From NCBI GenBank assembly GCA_902633125.1, contig CACPEZ010000001.1:124001-188000 (forward strand): 64,000 nt of DNA, in the 5' to 3' direction. The translations under genes and the position numbers were made by a program. Source of the DNA: an uncultured Pelagibacteraceae bacterium. Its GTDB lineage: Bacteria; Pseudomonadota; Alphaproteobacteria; Pelagibacterales; Pelagibacteraceae. Positions 10,629-19,373 of the stretch are shown piece by piece. Under the pieces are notes generated by a model. It had not been told where the DNA came from. It did no database searches and worked only from the letters and a program-made list of their open reading frames with translations. The stretch's first letter is position 1. Every line of letters starts with the position of its first letter.

Positions 10629-12032
10629 TTAACTATTGTATTTTCTAACATCATCTAAATTTCCTGATATAGCAGCTGCAGCAGCCATAGCTGGACTAAC
10701 TAAATGAGTTCTTCCACCTCGTCCTTGTCTTCCTTCGAAATTTCTATTTGATGTTGATGCACATCTTTCCTCTGGCTTCAACTTATCTGCATTCATAGCT
10801 AAACACATTGAACAACCTGGCTCACGCCATTCAAATCCAGAATTTTTAAATATTACATCTAAACCTTCTTGCTCTGCTTGTTGTTTTACTAATCCTGAAC
10901 CAGGAACTATCATTGCATTTACATGAGAAGCAATTTTTTTATCTTTTAAGATTTTTGCAGCTTCTCTTAAATCTTCAATTCTTCCATTTGTGCAACTTCC
11001 AATAAAAACTTTATCAATTCTAATATCTTTTATTTTAGTTTTCGGCTTTAAACCCATATATTTTAATGACCTGTTAATAGAATTTTTTCTGTCTTCGTTT
11101 TGCTCATTTTCAGGATCAGGAACAATTCCATCAATATCTACTACATCCTGAGGCGAAGTTCCCCAAGTTACCATTGGTTTAATATCTTTGCCCTCAAGAC
11201 TGATTTCTTTGTCAAATACTGCATCACCATCAGACTTTAATTTACTCCAATATTCTAATGCTTTGTCCCAATTTGAATTCTTTGGAGACATTGGTTTACC
11301 TTTTAAATAATTAAAAACTTTTTCATCTGGCTCTATTAATCCAGCCCTTGCTCCACCTTCAATTGTCATATTGCAAATCGTCATTCTTTGTTCGACACTT
11401 AAATTCGAAATTAAGTTTCCAGCATATTCAATTACATAACCAGTTCCACCAGCTGTACCAATTTTTCCGATTATTTGTAATATTACATCCTTAGATGTTA
11501 CTCCAACAGGAAGAGATCCATTAACGTTTATTCTAAAATTTTTTGATTTTTTTTGAACTAAAGTCTGTGTTGCCAAGACATGTTCCACTTCCGAAGTTCC
11601 AATTCCGAATGCTAATGCACCAAATGCTCCATGAGTAGCAGTGTGACTATCACCACAAACGATAATAGTTCCAGGTTGTGTAAATCCCTGTTCTGGACCA
11701 ATAATATGAACTATTCCTTGTCTTTTATCGTTCATTCCAAAAAGATTTATTCCGAATTCTGCACAGTTTTTTTCTAGTGTCTCGATTTGTATTTTTGAAT
11801 CTTTGTCAGTAATAGGAACTGATCTATCCGTTGTTGGAACATTGTGATCTGCTACTGCTAAAGTTAAAGAAGGTTGTCTAACTTTTCTGTTAGAATTTCT
11901 TAAACCTTCAAATGCTTGTGGACTAGTAACTTCATGAATTAAATGTCTATCAACAAATAGAAGTGAAGTCCCATCTTCTTGTTGATGAACAAGGTGATCA
12001 TTCCATATTTTATCGTATATAGTTTGAGGCAT
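10629..12032 (-). CDS. leuC: 3-isopropylmalate dehydratase large subunit
   Basis: LeuC is the aconitase-family large subunit of isopropylmalate isomerase and carries a [4Fe-4S] cluster. The 467 residues include [25 protein letters not shown], cut here into the recognisable blocks GDSHT and [12 protein letters not shown], the first cluster cysteine in FIGSCTNGR, and the CxxC pair in [11 protein letters not shown]. The C-terminus has the [21 protein letters not shown] block typical of LeuC. It lies nine bases downstream of rplS, so leucine synthesis is read through from the ribosomal operon. Confidence 0.96.
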   Translation of the reverse strand: MPQTIYDKIWNDHLVHQQEDGTSLLFVDRHLIHEVTSPQAFEGLRNSNRKVRQPSLTLAVADHNVPTTDRSVPITDKDSKIQIETLEKNCAEFGINLFGMNDKRQGIVHIIGPEQGFTQPGTIIVCGDSHTATHGAFGALAFGIGTSEVEHVLATQTLVQKKSKNFRINVNGSLPVGVTSKDVILQIIGKIGTAGGTGYVIEYAGNLISNLSVEQRMTICNMTIEGGARAGLIEPDEKVFNYLKGKPMSPKNSNWDKALEYWSKLKSDGDAVFDKEISLEGKDIKPMVTWGTSPQDVVDIDGIVPDPENEQNEDRKNSINRSLKYMGLKPKTKIKDIRIDKVFIGSCTNGRIEDLREAAKILKDKKIASHVNAMIVPGSGLVKQQAEQEGLDVIFKNSGFEWREPGCSMCLAMNADKLKPEERCASTSNRNFEGRQGRGGRTHLVSPAMAAAAAISGNLDDVRKYNS

Positions 12033-12041
12033 CGTAAAAAA

Positions 12042-12623
12042 TTATTTTTTTACTTCAGGATTTTCTTTTTTTTCATCAGTTTTTTTTTCTACTGATGGGG
12101 TTTCTTCTTTAGTTTCTTTTTTATCTTCTGGTTTTTTTGCTTCTACTTTTGGAGCATCTTTATTGTTATCTTGTAGGCTGTCTGCTGTTTTTTGCTCTGT
12201 ATCAGGCATAACATTTTCTTCTGTTACTTCGTGAATCTTAGTTTCGACATCTATACCTATTTTCTTTTTAATTTTTTCTGCAATTCTTGCAGATTTACCT
12301 GTTCTATCTCTCAAATAATATAACTTGGCTCTTCTAACTTTTCCTGACCTTACAACTTTAATTGTATCTACAATCGGACTATATAAAGCAAATGTTCTTT
12401 CCACACCCTCACCAAAAGAAATTTTTCTTACAGTAAAAGAAGAATTGATATCTCTATTTTTTTTTGCAATACACACACCTTCAAAATATTGAATACGATC
12501 TCTTTTTCCTTCAGTTATTCTAACTCCTACTTTAACAATATCACCTGGGAAAAATTCTGGATGCTTTCTCTCAGAAATAATTTTTTTTACTTTAGATTGA
12601 TTAATTTCTTCAATTGTCTTCAT
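12042..12623 (-). CDS. rplS: Ribosomal protein L19 with charged C-terminal tail
   Basis: L19 sits at the 30S-50S interface. The conserved body occupies roughly residues 1-125 ([47 protein letters not shown]). Beyond it is a tail of about 60 residues made almost only of Lys, Glu, Asp, Pro and Thr, which normal L19 (about 115-125 residues) lacks. The tail is probably disordered. The gene starts one base after the trmD stop. The neighbouring S16 has a tail of similar composition. Confidence 0.95.
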   Translation of the reverse strand: MKTIEEINQSKVKKIISERKHPEFFPGDIVKVGVRITEGKRDRIQYFEGVCIAKKNRDINSSFTVRKISFGEGVERTFALYSPIVDTIKVVRSGKVRRAKLYYLRDRTGKSARIAEKIKKKIGIDVETKIHEVTEENVMPDTEQKTADSLQDNNKDAPKVEAKKPEDKKETKEETPSVEKKTDEKKENPEVKK

Positions 12624-12624
12624 T

Positions 12625-13320
12625 TTAATTCTCTTTAGTCTTTTTATATAATTGCCACAAATCCGGTCTTCGGTCGCGTGTTATAGCCTCAGATTGAGAT
12701 AAACGCCAGTCTTTAATTTTGGCGTGATCGCCTGATAATAGCACATCTGGAACACTTTTTTCCTCCCATATTTGAGGTTTTGTAAATTGAGGATACTCTA
12801 AAAGTCCGTTTTCAAAACTTTCTTCTTTAGCTGAATTTGTATTACCAAGAATACCAGGAATAAATCTTAAAATTGCATCAAGAATTACGAACGAAGCTCC
12901 TTCACCTCCAGATAAAATAAAGTCTCCTATACTTACTTCCTCAATATTTCTTGTTTTTAACAATCTTTCATCAACTCCTTCAAAGTGTCCACAAATTATA
13001 TTTATTGTTTTTTCTTGAGATAGTTGTTTTGCTAATTGATGATTGAACAACTTACCCTTTGGACTTAGATAAATAATCTTTTCGCCATCTTTAACATTCT
13101 TATCTATTGATTTTGCTAATACATCTGCTTTCATTAACATACCTTCACCTCCTCCATAAGGAGTGTCATCAACAGTTTTATGCTTATCAAATGCATACTC
13201 TCTTATATCTACAGTATCTATTTTCCATTTATTCTCTGATAGTGCTTTACCAAAAATACCTTGGCCTAAATAGCCTGGAAAAAAATCTGGATAGAGTGTG
13301 AATATACGAGCTTCTAACAT
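12625..13320 (-). CDS. trmD: tRNA (guanine37-N1)-methyltransferase
   Basis: TrmD methylates G37 next to the anticodon of tRNAs reading CNN codons, preventing +1 frameshifts. The 231-residue SPOUT-family protein shows the knot-forming SAM-binding motifs [28 protein letters not shown] and [11 protein letters not shown], and a C-terminal tRNA-binding half ([15 protein letters not shown]). Its ATG shares one base with the rpsP stop (TAATG). The usual rimM gene between rpsP and trmD is absent. Confidence 0.96.
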   Translation of the reverse strand: MLEARIFTLYPDFFPGYLGQGIFGKALSENKWKIDTVDIREYAFDKHKTVDDTPYGGGEGMLMKADVLAKSIDKNVKDGEKIIYLSPKGKLFNHQLAKQLSQEKTINIICGHFEGVDERLLKTRNIEEVSIGDFILSGGEGASFVILDAILRFIPGILGNTNSAKEESFENGLLEYPQFTKPQIWEEKSVPDVLLSGDHAKIKDWRLSQSEAITRDRRPDLWQLYKKTKEN

Positions 13321-13796
13321 TATTTTTTTTCTTCTTCCTTTGGTGCTTCTGCTGGCTTAGCTTCTTCCTTTGGTGCTTCTGCTTGCTTAGCTTCTTCCTT
13401 TGGTGCTTCTGCTGGCTTAGCTTCTTCCTTAGGTGCTTCTGCTGGTTTAGATGCATCTCCTTCTGGTTTCGCTTCTCCACCTTCGTCAGCTTTTTTTCTA
13501 TCTTTTTTAGGAATTGCTTTTTGAGGATTGTTTCCTTTTTCAGGCATTGGCATTATATCGTTTTCTCCCAATAACCTTGCAACTCTTGTTGTTGGCTGAG
13601 CTCCTTGACCTAACCAATATTTAATTCGCTCGGAATCTAAGCCAATTCTTTCCTTTTTATCCTTCGGTAATAACGGATTATAAAAACCTAATTTTTCTAT
13701 AAACCTTCCGTCTCTTGGAAATCTACTATCAGCCACAACAATTTTATATACTGGCCTTTTTTTAGTACCTCCCATTGATAGTCTCATTTTTAACAT
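13320..13796 (-). CDS. rpsP: Ribosomal protein S16 with a repeated Ala/Pro/Glu/Lys tail
   Basis: S16 is an assembly protein of the 30S subunit. Residues 1-82 are the conserved body ([22 protein letters not shown], here broken as [16 protein letters not shown], then [13 protein letters not shown] and [13 protein letters not shown]). About 75 extra residues follow, the last 40 being four near-identical ten-residue units built on [10 protein letters not shown]. The start at MLKM was chosen because an AAGGAG Shine-Dalgarno lies about nine bases upstream and the family usually begins M-x-x-IRL. The tail is probably disordered and surface exposed. Confidence 0.95.
   Translation of the reverse strand: MLKMRLSMGGTKKRPVYKIVVADSRFPRDGRFIEKLGFYNPLLPKDKKERIGLDSERIKYWLGQGAQPTTRVARLLGENDIMPMPEKGNNPQKAIPKKDRKKADEGGEAKPEGDASKPAEAPKEEAKPAEAPKEEAKQAEAPKEEAKPAEAPKEEEKK
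13331..13450. repeat. Four tandem 30-bp repeats inside rpsP
   Basis: Four consecutive 30-base units begin at 13331, 13361, 13391 and 13421. Each reads CTTCTTCCTTTGGTGCTTCT followed by GCTGGCTTAG, with one to two substitutions in units 2 and 4. Thirty bases is ten codons, so unit number can change without breaking the reading frame of the S16 tail. This is a coding minisatellite that slippage or recombination could expand or contract. Confidence 0.95.
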
Positions 13797-13810
13797 TACT
13801 TATATCTCCT

Positions 13811-15169
13811 TTATTTTAATTGATTAAATAGTTCAGGCGGGATCCCTTTATCCGCCATTCCTTTCATGTTTCCTTTAGACATTTTTTTCATCATTTCTGA
13901 CATCATCTTAAATTGTTTTAACAACTTATTGATAGTGGCAATGTCTGTACCTGAGCCATTAGCAATTCTTTTTTTTCTTGATCCATTTATAATTTTAGGA
14001 TTTTCTCTTTCTTGCTTTGTCATTGATAAAATAACTGCTTCATTTTGAGTTATAATTTTTTCATCTATTCCTGATTGGTCCATTTGTGATTTAATTTTTG
14101 AAACTCCAGGGAGAAATGACATTATGCCTTCTATTCCACCCATCTTTTTCATTTGACGTAATTGAGAAAGATAATCTTCCATCGAGAATTGACCTTTTTT
14201 AAGTTTCTCTTCTGTTTTCTTTAAATTTTCTTGATCTAAATCTTCTGAAGCTTTTTCAACTAAGGAAACGATATCTCCCATTCCCAAAATTCTATTTGCA
14301 ATTCGATCAGGATGGAAAACTTCAAAATTCTCAATTTTTTCTCCAACACCAAGAAACTTTATGGGTACTTCAGCAACATATTTCATACTCAATGCTGCTC
14401 CACCTCTTCCATCTCCATCTGCTCTTGTAAGTATAATGCCGCTCAAATTTACTGTATTTTTAAATTCCTTGGCTACATTAGCAGCAACTTGACCTGTTAG
14501 AGAATCTGCTACTAGTATAGTTTCTGCAGGATTAATAATAGTTTCAATTTGTTTGATTTCATTCATCATTTGAAAATCTATTTGTGTTCTTCCAGCGGTA
14601 TCAAATAAAACTACTTCACAACCATTTAAATTTGCAGCACTTAAAGCTCTTCTACAAATATCAGCTGGAAGCTGGCCCTCTATAATTGGCAAAGTTTCAA
14701 TATTATTTTGTTCACCCAAAAGTCTCAATTGCTCTTGCGCGGCAGGTCTGTAAACGTCTAAACTAGCCATCATTACTTTTTTCTTATTATTTTTTTCTAA
14801 AAATTTTGCTAATTTTGAGGTTGTTGTGGTTTTTCCTGAACCTTGCAATCCAACTAACATGATTGGAACTGGAGGGACAGCATTAAGGGAGATTTCAGAA
14901 TTCTTATCACCTAAAAAAGATACTATTTCGTCATAAACGATTTTTACAACCATATCCCCGGGAGAAGTTGATCTTATAATTTCCTGACCTAGCGCTTTGG
15001 GCTTAACTCTACTAATAAACTCCTTAACTACGTCTAATGAAACATCGGCTTCTAACAAAGCCAACCTTATACCTTTTAAACCCTCGTCAACTTGCTTTTC
15101 ATCAAGAGAAGGAGCTTTTTTTAATGAAGAAAAAATTTCTTCAAATTTATTAGTTAAATTTTCAAACAT
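13811..15169 (-). CDS. ffh: Signal recognition particle protein Ffh
   Basis: Ffh binds SRP RNA and signal sequences and targets nascent membrane proteins to FtsY. The 452-residue product has the NG GTPase domain (GLQGSGKTTTTSKL, DVYRPAAQEQL, DTAGRTQID, RADGDGRGG) and a methionine-rich M domain at about residues 330-440 (RQMKKMGGIEG, FKMMSEMMKKM). The start is placed at MFENLTNKFEEIF. The frame stays open 81 bases further upstream, but those codons (MRCLWKQ...) do not resemble any Ffh and come from the structured element just upstream. Spacing to rpsP is 14 bases. Confidence 0.96.
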   Translation of the reverse strand: MFENLTNKFEEIFSSLKKAPSLDEKQVDEGLKGIRLALLEADVSLDVVKEFISRVKPKALGQEIIRSTSPGDMVVKIVYDEIVSFLGDKNSEISLNAVPPVPIMLVGLQGSGKTTTTSKLAKFLEKNNKKKVMMASLDVYRPAAQEQLRLLGEQNNIETLPIIEGQLPADICRRALSAANLNGCEVVLFDTAGRTQIDFQMMNEIKQIETIINPAETILVADSLTGQVAANVAKEFKNTVNLSGIILTRADGDGRGGAALSMKYVAEVPIKFLGVGEKIENFEVFHPDRIANRILGMGDIVSLVEKASEDLDQENLKKTEEKLKKGQFSMEDYLSQLRQMKKMGGIEGIMSFLPGVSKIKSQMDQSGIDEKIITQNEAVILSMTKQERENPKIINGSRKKRIANGSGTDIATINKLLKQFKMMSEMMKKMSKGNMKGMADKGIPPELFNQLK

Positions 15170-15174
15170 AATTT

Positions 15175-15274
15175 CGCACAGCAAGTATCTCACCAGTGGG
15201 CGAACCCTCGCTGACTGGTGTCGATCTCTTTGTTTCCAAAGACACCGCAAATTGCTGTATTTTGCGGAAGTGCG
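15175..15274 (-). promoter_or_regulatory. Highly structured RNA element, probable ffh leader
   Basis: Nearly every base of this 100-base stretch can pair. Arms 15175-15179 and 15270-15274 (CGCAC/GTGCG) close it. 15191-15197 pairs with 15214-15220 (CACCAGT/ACTGGTG), with an inner GGG/CCC stem. 15227-15232 pairs with 15237-15242, and 15245-15251 pairs with 15261-15267 (CCGCAAA/TTTGCGG). The loop of the last hairpin contains TTGCTG, complementary to CAGCAA at 15179-15184, so a pseudoknot is possible. Read on the minus strand the second hairpin has a GAAA (GNRA) tetraloop, which favours that strand. The element ends five bases before the ffh start codon. A separate small RNA or a dapF-side role is not excluded. 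Confidence 0.55.
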
Positions 15275-15328
15275 CGTAAATTATATTAGAGGTTCAAAAA
15301 GTCAATAAATAAGTTAAGTATTATTTAT

Positions 15329-16153
15329 ATGGAATTTGAAGCATTTAAAATGGATGGATTAGGTAACGACTTTGTTATTATTGATCAGAGGATAAATAGT
15401 TTAAACTTATCAAATGACCAAATCTTAAAAATTTGTGACAGAGATTTCATAGGGTGCGATCAGTTAATCTACATAAACAAAAGTCAAAAAGCTGATGCTG
15501 ATGTTGCTTTTTTTAACTCGGATGGAAGCCGCTCAGATGCATGTGGAAATGGAACTAGATGTGTTGCTTATTTACTAAGTATTGAAAAAAATAAAAAAGA
15601 AATTGAAATTTTGGTATCCTCAAAAATATTAAAATCTAAAGTTCTTAATAATAAAGATGTTGAAACGATAATTGGAACTCCAAATTTAGAGTGGAACAAA
15701 ATTCCTTTAAGTAAAAATCTTGATACTAAAAATCTATCACTTGGTATGATTGATATTGACGGAAATAAAATTAATGGTGGTATTGCAGTGAATGTTGGTA
15801 ACCCTCATGTAGTATATTTTTGTGAGGATATAAAAAAAATAAATTTAAAAAAATATGGACCATTAATAGAAAATCATGAAGTTTTCCCTGAAAAATGTAA
15901 TGTCACAATAGCTCAAAAAATTAGTGAACAACATTACAAAATTAAAGTTTGGGAGAGGGGTGCAGGTTTAACAAAAGCTTGCGGGACTGCAGCATGTGCA
16001 ACAGCAGTCGCAGCTAATTTAAATCAACTACAAAACAGTAATTCAAAAATAGAATTTTCAACAGGAATTTTAAATATTCAAATTGATAATGAATTAAATA
16101 TAAAAATGAGAGGTCCTGTATCTGAAATTGAAAAGATTAATATCAAAATATAA
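15329..16153 (+). CDS. dapF: Diaminopimelate epimerase
   Basis: DapF converts LL- to meso-diaminopimelate for peptidoglycan and lysine. The 274-residue protein has both active-site cysteines in their family motifs, SDACGNGTRC and TKACGTAACAT, plus the N-terminal KMDGLGNDFVI signature. It is divergent from ffh across the structured element and shares one base with the ftsY start (TAATG). It complements asd, which supplies the same pathway from the other side of the locus. Confidence 0.96.
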   Translation: MEFEAFKMDGLGNDFVIIDQRINSLNLSNDQILKICDRDFIGCDQLIYINKSQKADADVAFFNSDGSRSDACGNGTRCVAYLLSIEKNKKEIEILVSSKILKSKVLNNKDVETIIGTPNLEWNKIPLSKNLDTKNLSLGMIDIDGNKINGGIAVNVGNPHVVYFCEDIKKINLKKYGPLIENHEVFPEKCNVTIAQKISEQHYKIKVWERGAGLTKACGTAACATAVAANLNQLQNSNSKIEFSTGILNIQIDNELNIKMRGPVSEIEKINIKI

Positions 16154-17070
16154 TGGGTATTTTTGAAAAATTTAAAATCGGATTTAAAAGAAGTGCAAGC
16201 AATATAGCATCAGGCCTTAAAGAAATAATAGTTAAGAAAGAAATTGACGATGCAACTCTTGATAAAATAGAAGAATTCTTGATCGGCTCAGATGTGGGCA
16301 TAGATGCAGCATCAGAGATAAAATCTATAATTGCTCAAAAAAAGATTGATCCTAAAAATGATCCAATCAAGGAAGTTTTCGAAATACTAAATAATTATAT
16401 TTTAGAACTAATGACACCCCTAGAAAAAAAAGATTTTTTTTTAAAAAAGGAAAAGACAAATATAATACTAGTTTCAGGTGTTAATGGAGTTGGTAAGACA
16501 ACTACTATTGGAAAATTAGGAAAAATATTTATACAAAATAATAATAAAGTTCTTTTTTCAGCATGCGATACATTTAGAGCAGCTGCTATTGATCAATTAG
16601 AAGAATGGGCTAACAGGGTTGATGCTAAAATTGTAAAATCAGATCCTGGTTCTGATCCGGCTTCAGTTGCTTTTAAAGCAATGGAAATAGCTCAAAGTCA
16701 AAACATAAATCAAGTAATAGTAGACACGGCAGGAAGATTACAAAATAAAAAGAATTTAATGGATGAATTAAAAAAAATAGGGAATGTAATTAAAAAAAGT
16801 GATGAAACAGCACCTCACGAGGTTATCTTAGTTTTGGATGCAACATCGGGACAAAATATAATTAATCAACTCGAAGAATTTAATAAATTACTTCCAATCA
16901 CAGGCATCATAATGACAAAACTTGATGGAACTGCAAAAGGTGGAATATTAATTGCGATTTCAAAGAAATATAAAGTACCTATTGTTGGTCTCGGGCTTGG
17001 AGAAAAAGAGGATGACTTACAAATATTTGAAGCTGAGAAGTTTGCAAGTGCATTTACCCAAGTTAATTAA
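16153..17070 (+). CDS. ftsY: SRP receptor FtsY
   Basis: FtsY is the membrane receptor for the signal recognition particle. The 305-residue protein is essentially the NG GTPase core (GVNGVGKTTTIGKLGK, DTFRAAAIDQL, DTAGRLQNK, TKLDGTAKGG, GLGEKEDDLQIF) with only a short amphipathic N-terminus (IFEKFKIGFKRSASNI). The long acidic A domain of E. coli FtsY is missing, as in many small genomes. It is the partner of Ffh, encoded 1 kb away on the opposite strand. Its 3' end overlaps the next, convergent gene by eight bases. Confidence 0.95.
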   Translation: MGIFEKFKIGFKRSASNIASGLKEIIVKKEIDDATLDKIEEFLIGSDVGIDAASEIKSIIAQKKIDPKNDPIKEVFEILNNYILELMTPLEKKDFFLKKEKTNIILVSGVNGVGKTTTIGKLGKIFIQNNNKVLFSACDTFRAAAIDQLEEWANRVDAKIVKSDPGSDPASVAFKAMEIAQSQNINQVIVDTAGRLQNKKNLMDELKKIGNVIKKSDETAPHEVILVLDATSGQNIINQLEEFNKLLPITGIIMTKLDGTAKGGILIAISKKYKVPIVGLGLGEKEDDLQIFEAEKFASAFTQVN

Positions 17071-17626
17071 GCAAATTTTTAGAAATTAAAGGTTTATAAA
17101 TGTTGCACTCAAAATTATTTTTTAGAGATTTATAACCACAGTTTTCAGCATAAGAAGAGATTATAAAATTTAATTTGCCAGAGGTATTAGCAATTTCTAG
17201 CTTATTATTTTTTATGTCATATTTTAAATTTTCATAAAAATTTTTTTTTGCACTTATCAAAATTAAAGTGTTGTTGTCATTTAATAAATAGTAAGCAAAA
17301 TCCTCTGGGAAAAGTGGGTAATTATATTTTTTTGAAATTTTTTTTACTTTTTTTGGAAACCAGTCATATGAAATCAAAGGGTAATCTTTATTTAAATTTT
17401 TATCATATAAGTATAAGTCCTGTGGAAAATCATTGATATAATTAGAAAATTCTCCCTTTGCTAAAATAGCTTTCTTCCGTGTTTTAAAATATAGAGTGAA
17501 CTCGCTATTGTAAGAGTTCATTTTTCCAATATGGAAATAATTGTTATCATAGTACTCATTATTTATTTCTGAACTAAGTTTTGTTGGCAATATTAATAAA
17601 AAAAGTAATAAAAGAAATTTAAACAT
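17063..17626 (-). CDS. Small secreted protein of unknown function
   Basis: I do not recognise this 187-residue protein. It begins with a clear signal peptide (MFKFLLLLFLLILPTKLSS) and continues as a Tyr/Asn/Lys-rich exported domain containing two cysteines (ENCGYK and FECNIY) that could form a disulfide. There is no lipobox. It converges on ftsY, overlapping it by eight bases, and is followed upstream on its own strand by a membrane-associated hydrolase gene 48 bases away. A periplasmic role is inferred only from the signal peptide. Confidence 0.7.
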   Translation of the reverse strand: MFKFLLLLFLLILPTKLSSEINNEYYDNNYFHIGKMNSYNSEFTLYFKTRKKAILAKGEFSNYINDFPQDLYLYDKNLNKDYPLISYDWFPKKVKKISKKYNYPLFPEDFAYYLLNDNNTLILISAKKNFYENLKYDIKNNKLEIANTSGKLNFIISSYAENCGYKSLKNNFECNIYKPLISKNLLN

Positions 17627-17674
17627 ATCTAAAATTATAATTTAAAAGTGATGTGGATTTGTTTAAATTATGTC

Positions 17675-18487
17675 TTAATTTAAACTTTTTATAAAATTAT
17701 CGATTGATTGAATTAAACCTTTATTAAATTCCATCATATGATCATCGTTGTCATTAAAATAATTTGACTTAACTCCACCATATTTATTAAATATTTCTTC
17801 ACCCATATAAAATGGCACAATATTATCCTTTTTCCCGTGCATCACATGCATGGGAAACTTTATTTTGTTAATTTTTTCAATGGATTTGTATTTATCTTTT
17901 AAAATAATTTTTGCAGGAAGATATGGGTAATATTTTTGTGCCAAAATCTCCATGGATGTAAATGGGGACTCTAATATTATACCTGCAAATAAATTGTTAC
18001 TTGCGGTCTCTATTGCTACAGCAGTGCCAAGAGACTCTCCATAGAGAACAATATCTTTATCTTCTATATTGTTTTGATTAAGCCATTCCTTGGCTTTAAT
18101 TGCATCTTTGTAAAGTCCAATTTCTGTTGGTTTGCCTTTGTTTCCACTAAAGCCTCTATATGCAAAAATTAAATAGTTTAAATCTAAATCTGCAAACTCA
18201 TTTAGTTTATAAATTCTATTATCTAATTTTCCAGCATTTCCGTGAAAAAAAAGCAAAGTTTTAGAGTTATTATTTTTTTTGTAATACCATCCAACTAGAT
18301 CATTATCAGATTGAATAGTTACTTTTTCGATTTTGTGAGATAGAGGTCCCTCATCTAAATAATTATTTTCTCCAGGATGGTATAATAATTTTCTTTGATA
18401 AAAATAAACTATTAGAGAAACTACAAAGTAAATAATAAAAATATAAAACAGAATTTTTGCAAATAACATTTTAGGCTTTAATTTCAT
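17675..18487 (-). CDS. Membrane-anchored alpha/beta hydrolase (YfhR/BEM46-like)
   Basis: The 270-residue protein starts with one hydrophobic helix (about residues 8-28, FAKILFYIFIIYFVVSLIVYF is its core) that should tether it to the membrane. An alpha/beta hydrolase domain follows, with the oxyanion-hole motif LFFHGNAG, the nucleophile elbow GESLGTA, a likely acid in HGKKDNIVP and the catalytic His in DDHMMEF. This combination is typical of the BEM46/YfhR group, whose substrates are generally unknown. It overlaps the upstream permease gene by 17 bases. Confidence 0.85.
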   Translation of the reverse strand: MKLKPKMLFAKILFYIFIIYFVVSLIVYFYQRKLLYHPGENNYLDEGPLSHKIEKVTIQSDNDLVGWYYKKNNNSKTLLFFHGNAGKLDNRIYKLNEFADLDLNYLIFAYRGFSGNKGKPTEIGLYKDAIKAKEWLNQNNIEDKDIVLYGESLGTAVAIETASNNLFAGIILESPFTSMEILAQKYYPYLPAKIILKDKYKSIEKINKIKFPMHVMHGKKDNIVPFYMGEEIFNKYGGVKSNYFNDNDDHMMEFNKGLIQSIDNFIKSLN

Positions 18488-19373
18488 TTTTACTTTTTCT
18501 TCTTACCAAATAAATACCAAAAAACACAAATATGGTACCTATTAAATGATAATTTTCCAAAATCTCTGAAAAAAATATTATTCCATAAAAAGCTCCATAA
18601 ATTGTATAGAGGTATAGCGTGAAACCAGTTGTTGATGGTCCTAAATATTTAATAGTTAATGTGTATAGTGAGAAAGCGATTATACCTGGAGAAATTGCTG
18701 CAAACAAAATCCAATAATAAAATTCTTCATTAAATAAAGTTTTTTCAAAATAAAAATGCTCTATAAAATAAAAAGGCAAAATAGATAAAAAACCAAAGAA
18801 AGATATAATTGTTAGTCTTGGAAAAAATTTAAGTTCTGAATTCCATTGAAAAAGCATAACTGTATAAATTGCCCAGCCTAATGCTGCTCCTAACATCCAA
18901 AAATCTCCAGAAGCAAATTTTAATTCAAGAAGTAAATTGATATCGCCCTTTAAAATTACAGCAAACACTCCAACTAGACAAAAAAGTAAGCCAATAAATT
19001 GGAAAATATTTATCTTATCTTTAAAAAGAAAATATGAGATTAAAATTATAAATATTGGTGAAGAAGTATAAAGAATTCCCATATTAACAATGGTTGTAGA
19101 TGAACCAGCCATATATGGAAATATTCCACAAACACCACATCCCATCAAACCTAGAAAAAAACTTCTTTTACTCTCTTTTTTAATAGTCTGAAAATTATCA
19201 ACTAAATACTTATAATTTAGGACGAATAAAATAATGAAAAAAATAAACCATCTCCAAAAAGATAAAGATATGGGAGGAACATCATCAACACCACCTCTTG
19301 CTACAATTAAATTACTAGCCATAAAAAGTGGCTGAAATAATAATAGAAAATATCCGATAAAATTTTTATTCAT
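18471..19373 (-). CDS. EamA/DMT-family permease
   Basis: The 300-residue protein has ten predicted membrane helices in two repeats, the pattern of drug/metabolite transporters (EamA family), with the SFWRWFIFF helix and a KDKINIFQFIGLLFCLVGV segment characteristic of the repeat ends. Members export amino acids or other metabolites; the substrate here is unknown. It overlaps the MFS gene upstream by eight bases and the hydrolase downstream by 17, so the three are probably co-transcribed. Confidence 0.88.
   Translation of the reverse strand: MNKNFIGYFLLLFQPLFMASNLIVARGGVDDVPPISLSFWRWFIFFIILFVLNYKYLVDNFQTIKKESKRSFFLGLMGCGVCGIFPYMAGSSTTIVNMGILYTSSPIFIILISYFLFKDKINIFQFIGLLFCLVGVFAVILKGDINLLLELKFASGDFWMLGAALGWAIYTVMLFQWNSELKFFPRLTIISFFGFLSILPFYFIEHFYFEKTLFNEEFYYWILFAAISPGIIAFSLYTLTIKYLGPSTTGFTLYLYTIYGAFYGIIFFSEILENYHLIGTIFVFFGIYLVRRKSKNEIKA

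Noticed and set aside
13331-13450. CRISPR-like array
   Set aside because: The 30-bp units are directly contiguous with no spacers and are in frame inside rpsP.
13247-13480. Lys/Gln-rich frame of 77 codons on the minus strand
   Set aside because: It is an alternate frame of the rpsP repeat region and the trmD start. Its repetitiveness is a by-product of the minisatellite.
15170-15250. N-terminal extension of Ffh from an upstream ATG
   Set aside because: The 27 added residues (starting MRCLWKQ) come from the structured element, resemble no Ffh, and the normal family start MFENL lies just downstream.
15175-15274. SRP (4.5S) RNA gene next to ffh
   Set aside because: The location between ffh and ftsY made this attractive, but neither strand has the conserved domain IV core (a GGAA tetraloop followed by an AGCAG-type asymmetric loop).
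15175-15274. tRNA gene
   Set aside because: A GGTTCG-like T-loop fragment is visible on the minus strand, but no acceptor stem with a correct anticodon and D-arm can be formed around it.
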